From Pelagomonas calceolata (taxonomy: Eukaryota > Sar > Pelagophyceae > Pelagomonadales > Pelagomonadaceae), in the NCBI GenBank assembly GCA_918797485.1, contig CAKKNE010000002.1, forward strand, positions 338,501 to 402,500: a stretch of DNA of 64,000 nt, given 5' to 3'. Positions 44,005-53,868 of this stretch are shown piece by piece. The notes under the pieces are model-generated. The model was not told where the DNA came from and did no database searches. It saw only the letters and a program-made list of their open reading frames with translations. The translations under genes and the position numbers were made by a program. The number at the start of each line of letters is the position of its first letter. Positions within the stretch are counted from its first letter, which is position 1.

Positions 44005-44317
44005 ACCTAGTGTGCTGTAAAATGGTTCTACTTCTGCATCCTGAGCGGCTTCAGGACTCCTGCGTGAGCTAGCGGCCTAAGACATACTAGCAAGGAAACC
44101 TACTAGCCAGACGCCGGTAAGCTTTGGGCTCGGCGCGCAGCGGCTTCGTTACCACTTAACCGAACTGTTGCGTTGCCACAGGGCACACTCCGAGGTGCAA
44201 TACCCACTGTAGCCGCTCCCCGCACGGCGCGGCCCCGTGTAACGGCCCTAAAAGCCGCAAGACCAAAAAACAGCGTTACGGCCCCCCGGAGCGCCGCGGA
44301 GCCTCAAGAAAGACAAA
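44005..44317. other. intergenic region with one GCTAG repeat
   Basis: An inverted GCTAG element lies at 44068-44093, 64 bases after the stop. CGCAGGAGTC on its outer side is shared with the copy near 57154. Nothing else was recognised. Confidence 0.5.
44068..44093 (-). repeat. dispersed GCTAG repeat, copy G
   Basis: GCTAGCGGCCTAAGACATAC then TAGCAA; flanking CGCAGGAGTC is shared with copy B on the same side. Confidence 0.65.
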
Positions 44318-47300
44318 ATGAGCGCCCGTAAGTCGCTGGGCGACGTCACAAATGACCTCCCAGCGCCGCCAACAACAACAACGACGGTCAAGCCGCCCAC
44401 GCCGCCGCCGCCGACGACGGCCGCGCAGCGCCTCGCCGCGGCGGCGGCGGCGCGCCCGCCCGTCAAGTCGAGCGGCTACGGCCAGCGCTCGGTGACGGGC
44501 TTCGCGCACCAGCAGCGGCCGGCGGCCGCCACGCGCATCGCCGCCGTCGCGCGCGGCCGCACGGGCCGGCGCCGGTCGATGGAGATCCGGAACGCGCGCC
44601 CGACGACGTCGACGTCGCGCGGCCCCCGGTCGGTCATGAACCGGACGACGACGGCCAGCCGGCGGCGCGACGTGCGGACCTCGCAGACGACGCGCGCGCC
44701 GTCGACGGACCGCTGGAACTCGACGACGCGGTCGGTGTCGCGGCCGCGGTCGACGAACCTGTCGCGGTCGGCCGTCATGCCCTGCGCGCGCGCGGCCGCC
44801 GCCAAGGAGGACGCGGCGCCGCCGGCGCCCAACGCGGGCGAGATCGACAGCGAGGCGGCGATCCGCGCGGTCCGGGTCGGCGTCCTATTCCTTCAACGTG
44901 CGCGCGTCGCGACGACGGCGTAAACGCGAAAAAAAACTACGCAGGCGGCCCAGATCGCCGAGGTGCTCGAGAGCGTCGGCAAGGACTCGGTCGTGCCGGG
45001 CCTGCTCGCGTCGACGTTCGCGGGGTCGTCGGACGAGGACATCGCGCGCGCGTGCGAGAAGATGCGCGCGCCGCCGGGCGCGCGCTGGGACGTGTCCGCG
45101 AAGATCAAGATGCGCGACGAGAAGCTGCGCGAGGTGCGGACCATGCTGTCGCGCGTCGCGGAGCAGCGGCGCGCCTTCGGCACGCTCGTCACGAAGATCG
45201 AGGAGAAGCTCCTGAAGAACACGCGCGAGGAGCGCGAGCGCGCCGACAAGGCCGACCGCGCGCTCATCGTGGGCAGCGGCCTCGGGGACCGCCTCGAGAA
45301 GCTCGAGGCGCAGCGCGACGCGGCCGTCGAGGCGGCCAAGCTCGCCGAGGTCAAGCTCGCGGCGGCCGAGGAGGCGCGCGCCGCGGCCGAGGCGCGCGAG
45401 GGCGGCCTCGGCGCCGAGGCGGCGGCGGCGCGCGAGTCGCGCGACGCCGCGCGGAGCGAGCTCGCCAAATTAAAAGAGGCGTCGATGCGCGACGCGGGCC
45501 TCGTCGAGGGCGCGGTCGGTGCGGCTCACGAGCGGACGGCGGCGCTCGACGCGCGGGCGCGCGACGCGGAGCGCGAGCGGGACTCGCTGCGCGACGAGCT
45601 CGCCCTCCTGCGCGCGGGCTCGCGCGCCGACGGCGCGCGCGCCGAGGCCGAGGCGGGCGGCCTCGAGCGGCTCCTGCGCGAGGTGACGGCCGAGCGCGAC
45701 GCGGCGCGCCTCGACGCCGCCGACGCGCGGCGCGCCCTCGCGGAGCAGACGACGCTCATCGCGCGCGCCGAGGGCAAGGCCGAGGCCGCGGCCGCGCACG
45801 CGGCCGACGCGCGCGCGGCGCTGCTCGCGGCCCAGCGCGACGCCGCCGAGGCCGAGGCCCGGGCCAAGGCCGCCGACGCCGCCGAGCGCCGGCGCTTCAG
45901 CGAGGACGGCCGCGAGACCGCGGCCGCGGGCGCGCGCGCCGCGGCCGAGCGCGCGGACGCGGCCGCGCGCCTCGAGGCCGCCGAGACGCGCGCGGTTTCT
46001 GCCGAGGCCGCAAAAAGGGACGCCGAGGCCCGGCTCCAGACCGCCGAGGCGGCGGCGCGCGACGCGGCCGCGGCGCTCGCCGCGCGCGACGCCGAGCGCG
46101 CGGCGCTCGAGGACGCCGCGGCGCGCGCCGACGGCGCCGCGGCGACGCTGCGCGAGGCGCTGCAGGCCGGCGAGGCGCGCGAGCGCGAGCTGAGCGCGCG
46201 GCTCGACCGGAACGGCGCCGCGGACGCGGCGCGCGGCGAGGCGCTCGAGACGCGCGCGGCGGCGGCCGAGGCCAAGCGCGACGAGCTCGCGGCCGAGGTG
46301 CTCGCGCTGACGGCGGCGGCGGCCGAGCAGCGCCTGCGCGCCGAGGCCCTCGAGGGCCGCGCCGGCGCGGCCGAGGAGAGAGCGAGAGACGCCGACGCGC
46401 GGGGCGCCGACCTCGCCAAGGCCCGCGACGCCGCGACGGCCGCCGCGGCCGACGCCGAGGCGCGCCACAAGGTCGAGGCGTCGCTGCGCGCGGCCGTCGA
46501 GGAGAAGGAGGCCGCCGAGCGCCGCGAGCGGACGGCCGCGCTCGCGCAGCTCCTCGCGCTCCAGACCAAGCAGGAGAGCGACGCCGAGGCCCACCGGGTC
46601 AAGACGGCGGCGCTCGCGGGCGGGCGCGCCGCCGGCGAGGCCGCCTTCGCCGCGGCGGCGCGCCTCGCGGCGCGCGCGCTCGACGACGCGGCCGAGGCGG
46701 CCGCCGCGCGCGAGGCCGAGCTCACGTCGCTCAAGGCGGAGGTCGAGCGCGCGAACGAGGTCGACGCCGCGGCCCAGGCCCGGGCGCTCGCCGAGGCGCA
46801 GGGCACCTGCGCGACGCTGGAGCGGCGGCTCGAGGCGGCCGAGGCCGACGCGGCGCGCGCGCGCGCGGCCGGCGGCGAGCAGCTCGAGGCCCTCGAGGAG
46901 AAGCTGCGCGCCGCCGAGGCGACGCGCCGCAAGCTGCACAACACGATCCAGGAGCTGCGCGGCAACATCCGCGTCTTCGCGCGCGTGCGGCCGTTCCTCC
47001 CCGGCGACGGCGACGCGGACGCGCGCAAGCCGGCCGTCGAGCCGGGCGCCGACGGCGTCAGCCTGGCGCTGGCCGGCGAGGCCGAGGGCGCGCCGCGGTC
47101 GCCGACGCGCGGCGGCGAGCACGACAAGCGGCGGCCGCGGAAGCGCGAGACGTACGCGTACGACCGCGTCTTCGGGCCCGAGGTCGGCCAGGAGGAGGTC
47201 TTCGGCGAGGTGTCGGAGTTCGTGCAGTCGGCGCTCGACGGCTACCAGGTTTGTTTGCTGTCCTACGGCCAGACCGGTTTTGCTTCAGTGTCCCGTCGGG

Positions 47301-48328
47301 TGCCGCCCAGACGCCATCGCGACGTGCGCCCTCGACGCTGTCGCCGCGACGCCATCGACGCGACCCACCACCAGAGATCTCACAACGCGCGCGACGCAGG
47401 CTCGGGCAAGACGCACACGATGCAGGGCGCGGGCTCGGGCCCCATGCGCGGCATCATCCCGCGGGCCATGGAGCAGGTCGCGGCCTACTGCGCGCAGCAG
47501 CGGACGCGCGGCTGGGCCTACGAGATGGAGGTCACGTACGTCGAGATCTACAACGAGCAGGTCCGCGACCTGCTCGGCGAGGACGCGGGCGCGCCGACGA
47601 CGCGCGACTTCGGGCGCGCCGAGGCCCAGAGCGGGCTCGAGGTTTTTTTGCGGCGTCCTCTGTCCCTTCGTCGCGTCCTTCGCTTTGACTGCTCGGTGGC
47701 GTTCGAGCCCCCATCGCGGCCGCGGTCCCGTCGTCGCGCGACGTCTGAGCGATGTCGACCCACGCAGGTCCGGCGCGACCCGAAGACGGGCCGCGTCTTC
47801 GTCGACGGCGCCACGCGGCGGCCCATCGACCCCGCCGACGCGGCGGCCGTCGACGCGCTCGTGGCCTGCGCCGCGCGGCACCGCTGCGTCGCGTCGACGG
47901 AGATGAACGCCGTGTCGTCGCGGTCGCACGCGGTCTTCACGCTCCACCTGACGGGCACGAACGCCGAGCGGCGCGCGCGCCTCCGCGGCGCGCTGCACCT
48001 CGTCGACCTGGCCGGCTCCGAGCGCCTCGACCGGTCGCACGCCCAGGGCCAGCGCCTCAAGGAGGCCCAGTCGATCAACAAGTCGCTGTCCGCGCTCGCC
48101 GGCGTCTTCGCGTCGCTCAACGCGAAGCGGAGCCACGTCCCGTACCGCGACTCGCGGCTCACGTTCCTGCTCCAGCCGGCGCTCTCGGGCGACGGCAAGA
48201 CGCTGCTCTTCGTCAACCTGTCGCCGACGGCCGCGTCGGCGAACGAGTCGCTCTGCTCGCTGCGCTTCGCGAAGCAGGTCAACCAGGTCGAGCTCGGCAA
48301 GGCGACGCGCGCCGTCGAGACCGTCTAG
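44318..48328 (+). CDS. kinesin-14, C-terminal motor, four exons
   Basis: Exons 44318-44869, 44945-47276, 47400-47641 and 47768-48328 give 1228 aa. An Arg/Ser/Thr-rich basic tail (1-190) can bind microtubules. Residues ~200-850 are a very long Ala/Glu/Arg coiled coil. The motor starts with the kinesin-14 neck LRGNIRVFARVRPF (855). The P-loop GQTGSGKT (959-966) is recreated only by splicing. Later motifs are NAVSSRSHAVF (switch I), LVDLAGSE (switch II) and INKSLSALAGVF. Minus-end-directed kinesin-14s slide and bundle spindle microtubules. Introns 2 and 3 are in-frame and would add 41 and 42 residues if retained. Confidence 0.93.
44870..44944 (+). other. kinesin intron 1
   Basis: The 75-base intron GTCCGGG...TACGCAG contains an in-frame TAA, so splicing is needed to link the tail exon (DSEAAIRA) to AAQIAEVLES. 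Other donors (GTGCGC, 44899) are possible. No introner repeats are present. Confidence 0.7.
47277..47399 (+). other. kinesin intron 2, inside the P-loop
   Basis: The 123-base in-frame intron splits the Gly codon of GQTG/SGKT. It contains GACGCCATCGACGCGAC, the core arm found in introner copies, plus a second GACGCCATCGCGACG. The ends lack the introner inverted repeats. The split of a universally conserved motif makes the splice sites certain. Confidence 0.88.
47642..47767 (+). other. kinesin intron 3
   Basis: The 126-base in-frame intron starts GTTTTTTTG and ends CACGCAG. It joins SGLE to VRRDPKTGRV, the normal kinesin loop. No stop codon lies in it and no introner repeat is visible. Confidence 0.85.
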
Positions 48329-48372
48329 GCCGTTCCCCCCTACCACCCCTCCCCGCGGCTAAGCGCTGTGTA

Positions 48373-48648
48373 TCACCTAGTCTTACTCCCCGCGGCGTCG
48401 TCTTTGAGCTTGAAGTCGTCCTCGTTGAACGGGACGGTCTCGAAGTACGTGCCTGATTTTGGCATTTTCGGGACCTTCCGTCGTCGTTTCTTTCCCCCGT
48501 CGGCTTCCGCGGCGGCGCGCTTGCTCCCGTTGCCGTTGGCGGCTTGCGCGTGGTCCTGCCAGTGCTCTTTGAGCGACAGGTCGTCGCCGCGGCTGATGTC
48601 GATCTCGAAGGAGACGCCGTAGGCGCCGGAGGCTTGGGCTGGGAGCAT
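48373..48648 (-). CDS. small Lys/Arg-rich protein of unknown function
   Basis: The 91-aa protein starts at ATG 48648. It has an N-terminal GAYGVSFEIDISRGDDL strand region, a basic nuclear-signal-like stretch GGKKRRRKVPKMPKSG and a C-terminal TYFETVPFNEDDFKLKDD. The composition suggests a nuclear protein. It converges with the kinesin gene. No family is recognised; the open frame and balanced composition are the only support. Confidence 0.5.
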   Translation of the reverse strand: MLPAQASGAYGVSFEIDISRGDDLSLKEHWQDHAQAANGNGSKRAAAEADGGKKRRRKVPKMPKSGTYFETVPFNEDDFKLKDDAAGSKTR

Positions 48649-49076
48649 GGTGTTGTACACAGCTCAACCAGTCGCAAAAGCTCCGCTGCTTTGAGTGGTA
48701 TGCGAAAAGCTCTGGCGCGCCGCGGGGCGCCTCTGTTTTTTGGGTTCTCAGCGCGCACAGGGCGGTTCCTCGTCTAGTTTTTTGCTGCCGCCGACGAACC
48801 AGACCTGTGGGCACCCAGTGACGCCGCGTTGCACGTCAGCGGACTGCGAGGTCCGTGTTCAGGCACCCTTCCCGATCGGCTATGTACCTTATAAGTTATA
48901 CCTCGCTGGTAGGGACCCCCGTCGAGCCTGCCTCCTCTCCTGTTTTTAGTCCATCCCAGCAGCAAAACGCAGTGGAGCAGACCAGAGCTGACACAAGAGG
49001 CCGGTTTTGATCCATTGGCATCATCAGCTAAGAGACAGCTGTGAACCAATTGAACAAGCACCGCCCTGCTTAAGAG
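48649..49076. other. divergent upstream region, no gene seen
   Basis: The 428-base region is of mixed composition with CTTATAAGTTATACCTC near 48889 similar to the GGTATAAG strings near 2500. No coding frame or RNA gene was recognised. Confidence 0.35.
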
Positions 49077-50306
49077 ATGATGCGACCAGCCCTCCGGAGA
49101 GCATGCCTGCAGCCTGCGGCGCGCACGCTCACAAGCCGAAGAGCGCTGGCGGGGCGCGCCTGGGACGGCCGCCAGTCCACGGACCCCTGGCGCCGGGCGC
49201 CGGCCGGCGCGACGCGCGCGACTGCGCCCGCGCCAACACCGGCCGCCGCGCGGCCGCCGAAGACGGCCGCCGCGCGCGCGGCCGCCGCGGCGACGTCGCA
49301 GCTCAACGCCTGGCGGTCGGCCGTCGACTGGCAGTCGGTGCAGGCGCAGTCCGCGCGCGAGGTGCTGAACTCGGTCGCCGAGCAGAGCCGCCAGCAGTGG
49401 CGCGCGGTGACGGCGTTCTTCGCGGCGCTCGCGCTGTCGGCGTACTTCTTCCGGCGCGACATAAAGGATACGGTCGCCGAGGAGGCGGCGGAGCTGGGGG
49501 CGCTGACCATGTCGAACGAGGCGATCAGGGGGGAGGTGCGATCCATCGGGCGCTACCTGGCGCACGAGCTCCTGCACGACCCCGCCGTCGGCGACGCGGC
49601 GGCGACGCTCGCGGCGGACGTCGTGCGGCGGCCCTCGACGCGCGACGCGTTTTTGGACCTCGTGGTGTGGACGGTCGGCCGCGACGCGACGCGCCACGCG
49701 GTGCGCGGCCAGCTCGGCGCCGTCGTCGGCGATTTGTGTGACGACGAGCCGACGCGAGCGAAGTTCGGGACGTTGATAGCGGCGGCGTTGCAGACGCCCG
49801 CGGCGCAAGAGGCGATCGCGGTCGTCGGCGCGGACCTGATAGGGAGGGACACGACGCAGGAGGCGACGGCAGCCCTCGCGCAGCGCCTTTTAGATAGGGA
49901 CGACGTGCGCGACGCCATCGAGGACGCGCTCGTCGACGCCGCGCTCGGCGCGCTCGACGACGCCGAGCTGCGCGACGGCGCGCGCAAGGCCGCGTCCACG
50001 ACGCTCGCGGACCGCAAGGTCCAGAAGAGCGCGGGCGACGCGCTCTGGAACGCCTACAAGTATTCCATCGGCCTCGGACCGCGCCGCGTGGCGACGCCGT
50101 CGTCCGACCCGGCGCCGCCGACGCGGCGGCGGCGGAGGCAGGAGGCCTCGCAGAAGCCCGCCGACCCGCCCGCCGCGGCGGCGCCGCCCCCGGCAGCCGA
50201 ATCCGGTCCGCCGGCCGCCGGGGCCGCGCCCGGGCCGCCGACGGCCGCGCGGCGCCAGTCGAAGTCCTGGCGCGAAACTGAACTCATCCGACCACCGTCG
50301 AGGTGA
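49077..50306 (+). CDS. unknown mitochondrial membrane-associated helical protein
   Basis: The 409-aa protein begins MMRPALRRACLQPAARTLTSRR, a mitochondrial presequence, then an Ala/Pro stretch. One hydrophobic span lies at about 108-123 (VTAFFAALALSAYFF) followed by RRDIKDTV. The rest is a long series of Asp/Ala-rich helices with repeated pattern (DPAVGDAAATLAADVV, TPAAQEAIAVVGADLIG, RDDVRDAIEDALVDAA), suggesting helical repeats. The C-terminus is Pro-rich. Family unknown. Confidence 0.65.
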   Translation: MMRPALRRACLQPAARTLTSRRALAGRAWDGRQSTDPWRRAPAGATRATAPAPTPAAARPPKTAAARAAAAATSQLNAWRSAVDWQSVQAQSAREVLNSVAEQSRQQWRAVTAFFAALALSAYFFRRDIKDTVAEEAAELGALTMSNEAIRGEVRSIGRYLAHELLHDPAVGDAAATLAADVVRRPSTRDAFLDLVVWTVGRDATRHAVRGQLGAVVGDLCDDEPTRAKFGTLIAAALQTPAAQEAIAVVGADLIGRDTTQEATAALAQRLLDRDDVRDAIEDALVDAALGALDDAELRDGARKAASTTLADRKVQKSAGDALWNAYKYSIGLGPRRVATPSSDPAPPTRRRRRQEASQKPADPPAAAAPPPAAESGPPAAGAAPGPPTAARRQSKSWRETELIRPPSR

Positions 50307-50335
50307 CGTAATTTTGTTAGTCTACTACACATCGA

Positions 50336-51094
50336 CTACTTCCAGCACGCCTCGCCGTCGAAGTCGCACTTGGCCTTGCCGTCGACCCAGTCGCGCCAGA
50401 GGTCGTGCGTGCCGACGGCGACGCGCAGCGCCTCGTCGCCGTCGATGGCGCGGCCGCCCATGCCGTACTCGTTCTCGCCCTTGCCCTCGGCCGTCTTGTA
50501 GAGGCGGTACCAGTCGCGCGCCTCGGCGACGCGGTCGCGCGGGATGTCGTCGACCGTGCGCCACGCGCTTGTGGAACTGTCGTCGGCGTCGACGACGAGC
50601 AGCTTCCAGTCCGTCTCGCCGCCGTCGACGAGCGCCAGCGCGCCGAGCACGCGCACGCGCTGCACGGCGCCGCGCGCGCACGGCGCCGCGTTGAGCTGGA
50701 GCACGTCGATGGGGTCGTTGTCGCCGCCGACGCCCGTGTGCTCGTCGGCGACGGCCGGGTCCTCCCAGGTCTGGCTGATGGCCCCGTAGTTCACGACCGC
50801 GGCGCTGTACTTGTAGAAGCGCGGGTGCGGGCCCTTCGTGTCCTGGACGAGCTTGTTGCCCTCAACAGACTTGTGGATTTCCAGTTTGGAGCGCGTCAGG
50901 CGCGGGATCTCGCAGACGAAGTGCACGAGGGTCTGGTCCGCGTCGGCCCAGAACGGCACGTCGTGCCACGGGCTCACGTCCTTGTCCCCGTACGAGTAGC
51001 GCAGGCGGTCGCCGTCCCGATGGATCTCGAGCTTGCGCAGGTCGAACTGGTCGGCCGACGCCGCGGCCGCGAGCAGCAGGGTAGGGAGCCTCAT
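50336..51094 (-). CDS. secretory-pathway soluble inorganic pyrophosphatase
   Basis: The 252-aa protein begins MRLPTLLLAAAASADQ, a signal peptide. The family I pyrophosphatase signature is present as GDNDPIDVLQL with Asp125, Asp127 and Asp130 binding Mg2+. Upstream hallmarks are RSKLEIHKSVEGNKLVQDT, GPHPRFYKYSAAVVNYGAIS and TWEDP. The enzyme hydrolyses PPi to phosphate, pulling biosynthesis. A lumenal or plastid (ER-routed) location is inferred from the leader. The ATG at 51094 lies one base after the stop of a 44-codon upstream ORF. Confidence 0.92.
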   Translation of the reverse strand: MRLPTLLLAAAASADQFDLRKLEIHRDGDRLRYSYGDKDVSPWHDVPFWADADQTLVHFVCEIPRLTRSKLEIHKSVEGNKLVQDTKGPHPRFYKYSAAVVNYGAISQTWEDPAVADEHTGVGGDNDPIDVLQLNAAPCARGAVQRVRVLGALALVDGGETDWKLLVVDADDSSTSAWRTVDDIPRDRVAEARDWYRLYKTAEGKGENEYGMGGRAIDGDEALRVAVGTHDLWRDWVDGKAKCDFDGEACWK

Positions 51095-51095
51095 T

Positions 51096-51230
51096 TTAGC
51101 GCAGGCGCGAGCAGACCTCGTAGGCGAGGCGCACACAGGCAAAATAGCCACCGAGGTACAGGAAGTTGGTCTTGACGCTGAGCCACTCCTCGCTGGACTT
51201 CTTTGCGCTCTTCTTTTTGATGACAAACAT
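51096..51230 (-). CDS. 44-aa single-TM ORF directly upstream of pyrophosphatase
   Basis: The ORF starts MFVIKKKSAKKSSEEWLSVK and has a hydrophobic stretch NFLYLGGYFACVRLAYEVC, ending RLR. Its TAA is separated by one base from the pyrophosphatase ATG. The basic N-terminus and one helix resemble small TOM-complex subunits, but no family can be named. It may be an independent small gene, a second cistron or an upstream ORF regulating the pyrophosphatase. Confidence 0.45.
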   Translation of the reverse strand: MFVIKKKSAKKSSEEWLSVKTNFLYLGGYFACVRLAYEVCSRLR

Positions 51231-51685
51231 CGATGCCGTCCGTGGCGACGACGAGACCTGCGTTTTTTTTCGAAATGAGCGGTGTGTCCGTCACTCCGCG
51301 TGTTCGGCGCGCGCTGTGCTCCGCCAGCTCCCCGGCCTCTCTGAGAGCAATACCGGACGCTACCTCGTGGTGGGCCGCGATTGCTGCGGGCGAACTGGAA
51401 AACGTTTTGATCGATTTCTCGCTTGTCAATTCGTCGCGCAGGGTCCGCACTGAGCCGCTGATAGCAAGCCGCCGCTGAATCGATTAGTGACTAAAGTGTG
51501 TCTATCCCGCTAGAGTTTAGTGATTTTTTAGTTACTTTGGCGGCGCGGAACGCGGCGGTGTTATCGACGCGCCGCTTGAAACACCGCACAGCTGTTCCTT
51601 AAGTTCGTTCGCCTGAAACGCCGTACAGTTCGTTCATACAGCCGCTTGCGCCCGCCGCCAGACGCCGCATCACTTTTGCTGCAGC
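51231..51685. other. divergent upstream region, no gene seen
   Basis: The region is about half AT. TGAAAC(A/G)CCG(C/T)ACAG-type sequence is duplicated at 51568 and 51613, each followed by a GTTC string. No RNA gene was recognised. Confidence 0.35.
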
Positions 51686-52435
51686 ATGCGCTGCGCATCC
51701 CTCTGGGCGCTGCTCGGCGCCGCGCGGGGCTGGGCGCCGCACCCACGCATCGCGACGGGCCCCGTCCCGCGCCCGCGCGGTGCGCCGCGGCGAGCCGTCG
51801 ACTTCCGCCTCGCTGAGGACGACGCGGCCCCGATCGCGCTGCGCTGCACGAAGACGGGTAGGACCATAGACTGCTTCCCCGGCTGCTTCATGCGGCTCGA
51901 GGACGAGGGCGAGTGGTACGTCGTGGCGACGCCCTGCGACCAACCTGTTGCTTTTGCGCCCTCGATCGACGACGACGAGGACGACGACTGGGTCATCATC
52001 CAGGACGACGACCCGCGCATGGACGCGGTCTTCGCCGTGGCCGAGCGGGCCGTGGGGGAAGAATTAGAGGACTGCGCGATGGTGCGGTCGGCGCTCTTCC
52101 CAACCCTCAGAGGGGATTTGGACGACCAGCTCGAGGACGACGACGACGACGACGTGGACGACGACGAGTTCGCGCGGCTCGACGAGGAGGGCGAGGAGGA
52201 CGACGCGGTGCTGAGCCTGCTCGCGACGTTCGACGTGCCCGAGCTCGGGCACGCGTACGACATGATGCGCATCGAGGAGCTCTACCAGCTCATCGCGAGA
52301 AGGGGAGACGCCGACGACTGTTTGGTGTACGACATCCTCGACGAGGCCGAGTCCGAGGTCATCCGGCCGCGCGTCGCGGCGGCGCTCGACGAGTTCCAGG
52401 ACGACGACGGCGGCGACGACGACGACGCGAGCTAG
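51686..52435 (+). CDS. plastid-targeted DUF3727 protein
   Basis: The 249-aa protein starts MRCASLWALLGAARGWAPHP, a signal peptide and plastid-import junction with an aromatic residue. The body matches the cyanobacterial/plastid DUF3727 domain: TGRTIDCFPGCFMRLEDEGE, WYVVATPCDQPVAF, then DDPRMDAVFAVAERAVGEEL and RSALFPTLRGDL. A strongly acidic stretch (DDDDDDVDDDE) and a second conserved helix block (ELGHAYDMMRIEELYQLIA) follow. Function of DUF3727 is not established; it occurs in photosynthetic organisms. Confidence 0.75.
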   Translation: MRCASLWALLGAARGWAPHPRIATGPVPRPRGAPRRAVDFRLAEDDAAPIALRCTKTGRTIDCFPGCFMRLEDEGEWYVVATPCDQPVAFAPSIDDDEDDDWVIIQDDDPRMDAVFAVAERAVGEELEDCAMVRSALFPTLRGDLDDQLEDDDDDDVDDDEFARLDEEGEEDDAVLSLLATFDVPELGHAYDMMRIEELYQLIARRGDADDCLVYDILDEAESEVIRPRVAAALDEFQDDDGGDDDDAS

Positions 52436-52894
52436 TTTGTAAAACGCGTCGTTCGTCTGATCTAGTTGCTGACGCCTCCCTGTAGACTGAGAGAGATTTG
52501 GGACGCCCGGGTTTTTCAGCGGCCATGCCCTTGAGGGATACAGATTCGGTTTTCTGTAACGCTGAGTGGGACGAGGCAATAGCGTGCTACATGGGTCTGG
52601 TGAGCCCGGCGTGTAAGGGGCATGCAGCCCGGGGGGTCGTGCTGGATGTCACAGGCGCTCCGGGGCTGGACCCGTACGGCGATGAGCTAGGCTAGCGTCC
52701 ACAAAACCGAGTAACTAGTATATATATTGCAACTCGCTCGCGCCGCAATCGGAAGAGTGCGTGCGTCCGTCGGCAATTCCTGGCGGCCAGGCGGCTCTGC
52801 TGCCACGCGGAGCTTCTGATCTCCGCCCGACGAGCCTTGAATTTTAAGTAACACCAAGCTCTAAATTTAGCTGCTCTGTGTGCCGCGGGAAATC
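52436..52894. other. intergenic region with a possible retroelement tail fragment
   Basis: The 459-base gap holds a 56-codon open frame at 52525-52695 (listed separately) and a short TATATATAT tract near 52720. No other gene is seen. Confidence 0.4.
52525..52695 (+). pseudogene. possible fragment of a non-LTR retroelement-type ORF tail
   Basis: The 56-aa frame MPLRDTDSVFCNAEWDEAIA... ends in a segment with GLDPYGDELG. LINE-type ORFs end in a related C-terminal block with a D-P-x-G-D-H core after a Cys motif. Only this short resemblance supports it, and the Cys/His residues are mostly missing. It may be just a chance ORF. Confidence 0.25.
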
Positions 52895-53845
52895 ATGACC
52901 TCGTCGCGCGGGACGACTGCCTACGGTGCTATTATGCTCGCGTTCCCCTGTGTGGATATCAATCGGTAGTCCGCGTGAGTCGGCGTGACCGACCCGACGG
53001 GTGGACGCATCTGTGATTTGACCTCCGCACGCAGGCGCTGACCCTCGTCATCATGGCCGCGATCGTGGGCCTGTTAGTATTGATGGTTTATCTGTGTACG
53101 AACATCGCCTACAAGTTCATCCCGGACAAGGCCAAGAAGAATGTCAAGCGCATGTTCACGCGCAAGAAGGACGGCGCGGCCGCCGACGACGACTCTGGAG
53201 CGGGCATCAAACGGGGGCGCTCCGTCGTCGAGGCCGGCCTGAGCTTCCGCGACACCGTGCTGGACTTCTTCTTCCTCCGCGAGCCGCAGTGCAAAATACC
53301 GAATTATACGGCGCCTTCGATTTTTCGACGTCATCGATGGCCTTCGCCGCAGTGCGACAGTCACTCCTACTCCCGTGCAGGCCGTCTACGTTCTGTATAG
53401 CGAGTTCCTCAATTTCTTCGTGTGGTTCATCAAATTCCTGCCGTTGTTTATTATTCTCTTTCCCATTCATAAAGCGATGTGGTTTGAGGAGAAGGACTTC
53501 GACGGCCCCATCCCGGCGGGCGCCGGCGCGGGCGGCAACCTCTTCGACTACCTGCTCTGCCGCAAGTCGTGCCGCTACTACCACTACGTCAAGGACGACC
53601 GCCCGCGCTGCGTGCAGCCGGAGACGCACAACATCTCCCGGCCGTCGATCCGGAACATCGTGGACGTGTTCCACGCCGAGGGATTCTCGACGATGCGGCG
53701 CTTCGACTCGACCTTCGGCACGACGGACCCCCACGAGGCGTTTAAGCCGCCCGTGGACGACGCCGCCGACGCTCCGGCGGAGCCCGAAACGGAGCGCGAG
53801 GGGACCGGCGACGCTGTCGACGACGAGGCGTCATCGGACCCATAG
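52895..53845 (+). CDS. unknown two-TM membrane protein, three exons
   Basis: Exons 52895-52951, 53035-53288 and 53353-53845 give 267 aa. TM1 (IMLAFPCALTLVIMAAIVG) spans the first splice junction. A basic loop (DKAKKNVKRMFTRKKDG) and a helical segment (SVVEAGLSFRDTVLDFFFL) follow, then TM2 (FFVWFIKFLPLFIILFPI). The C-terminal half has Cys-containing LLCRKSCRYYHYVKDDRPRC and an acidic tail. The family is unknown. The second intron is the only combination of sites that links both frames. Confidence 0.6.
52952..53034 (+). mobile_element. decayed introner element acting as intron
   Basis: The 83-base phase-0 intron starts GTGGATATCAAT, one change from the introner left end (preceded by CTGT), and its right end GATTTGACCTCCGCACGCAG is a disrupted right repeat. 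No target duplication is clear. It joins FPC to ALTLVIM. Confidence 0.72.
53289..53352 (+). mobile_element. 64-base intron bounded by a 10-bp direct repeat
   Basis: GCCGCAGTGC occurs exactly at 53283-53292 and 53346-53355. The donor GTGC is in the first copy and the acceptor CAG in the second. The intron is phase 2 and connects REP-H to ATVTPTPVQAVY. The repeat looks like a target duplication from an insertion, though net splicing drops one base relative to a simple target. Confidence 0.55.
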
Positions 53846-53868
53846 GGATTTCTAAGACTGGAGAAGGA

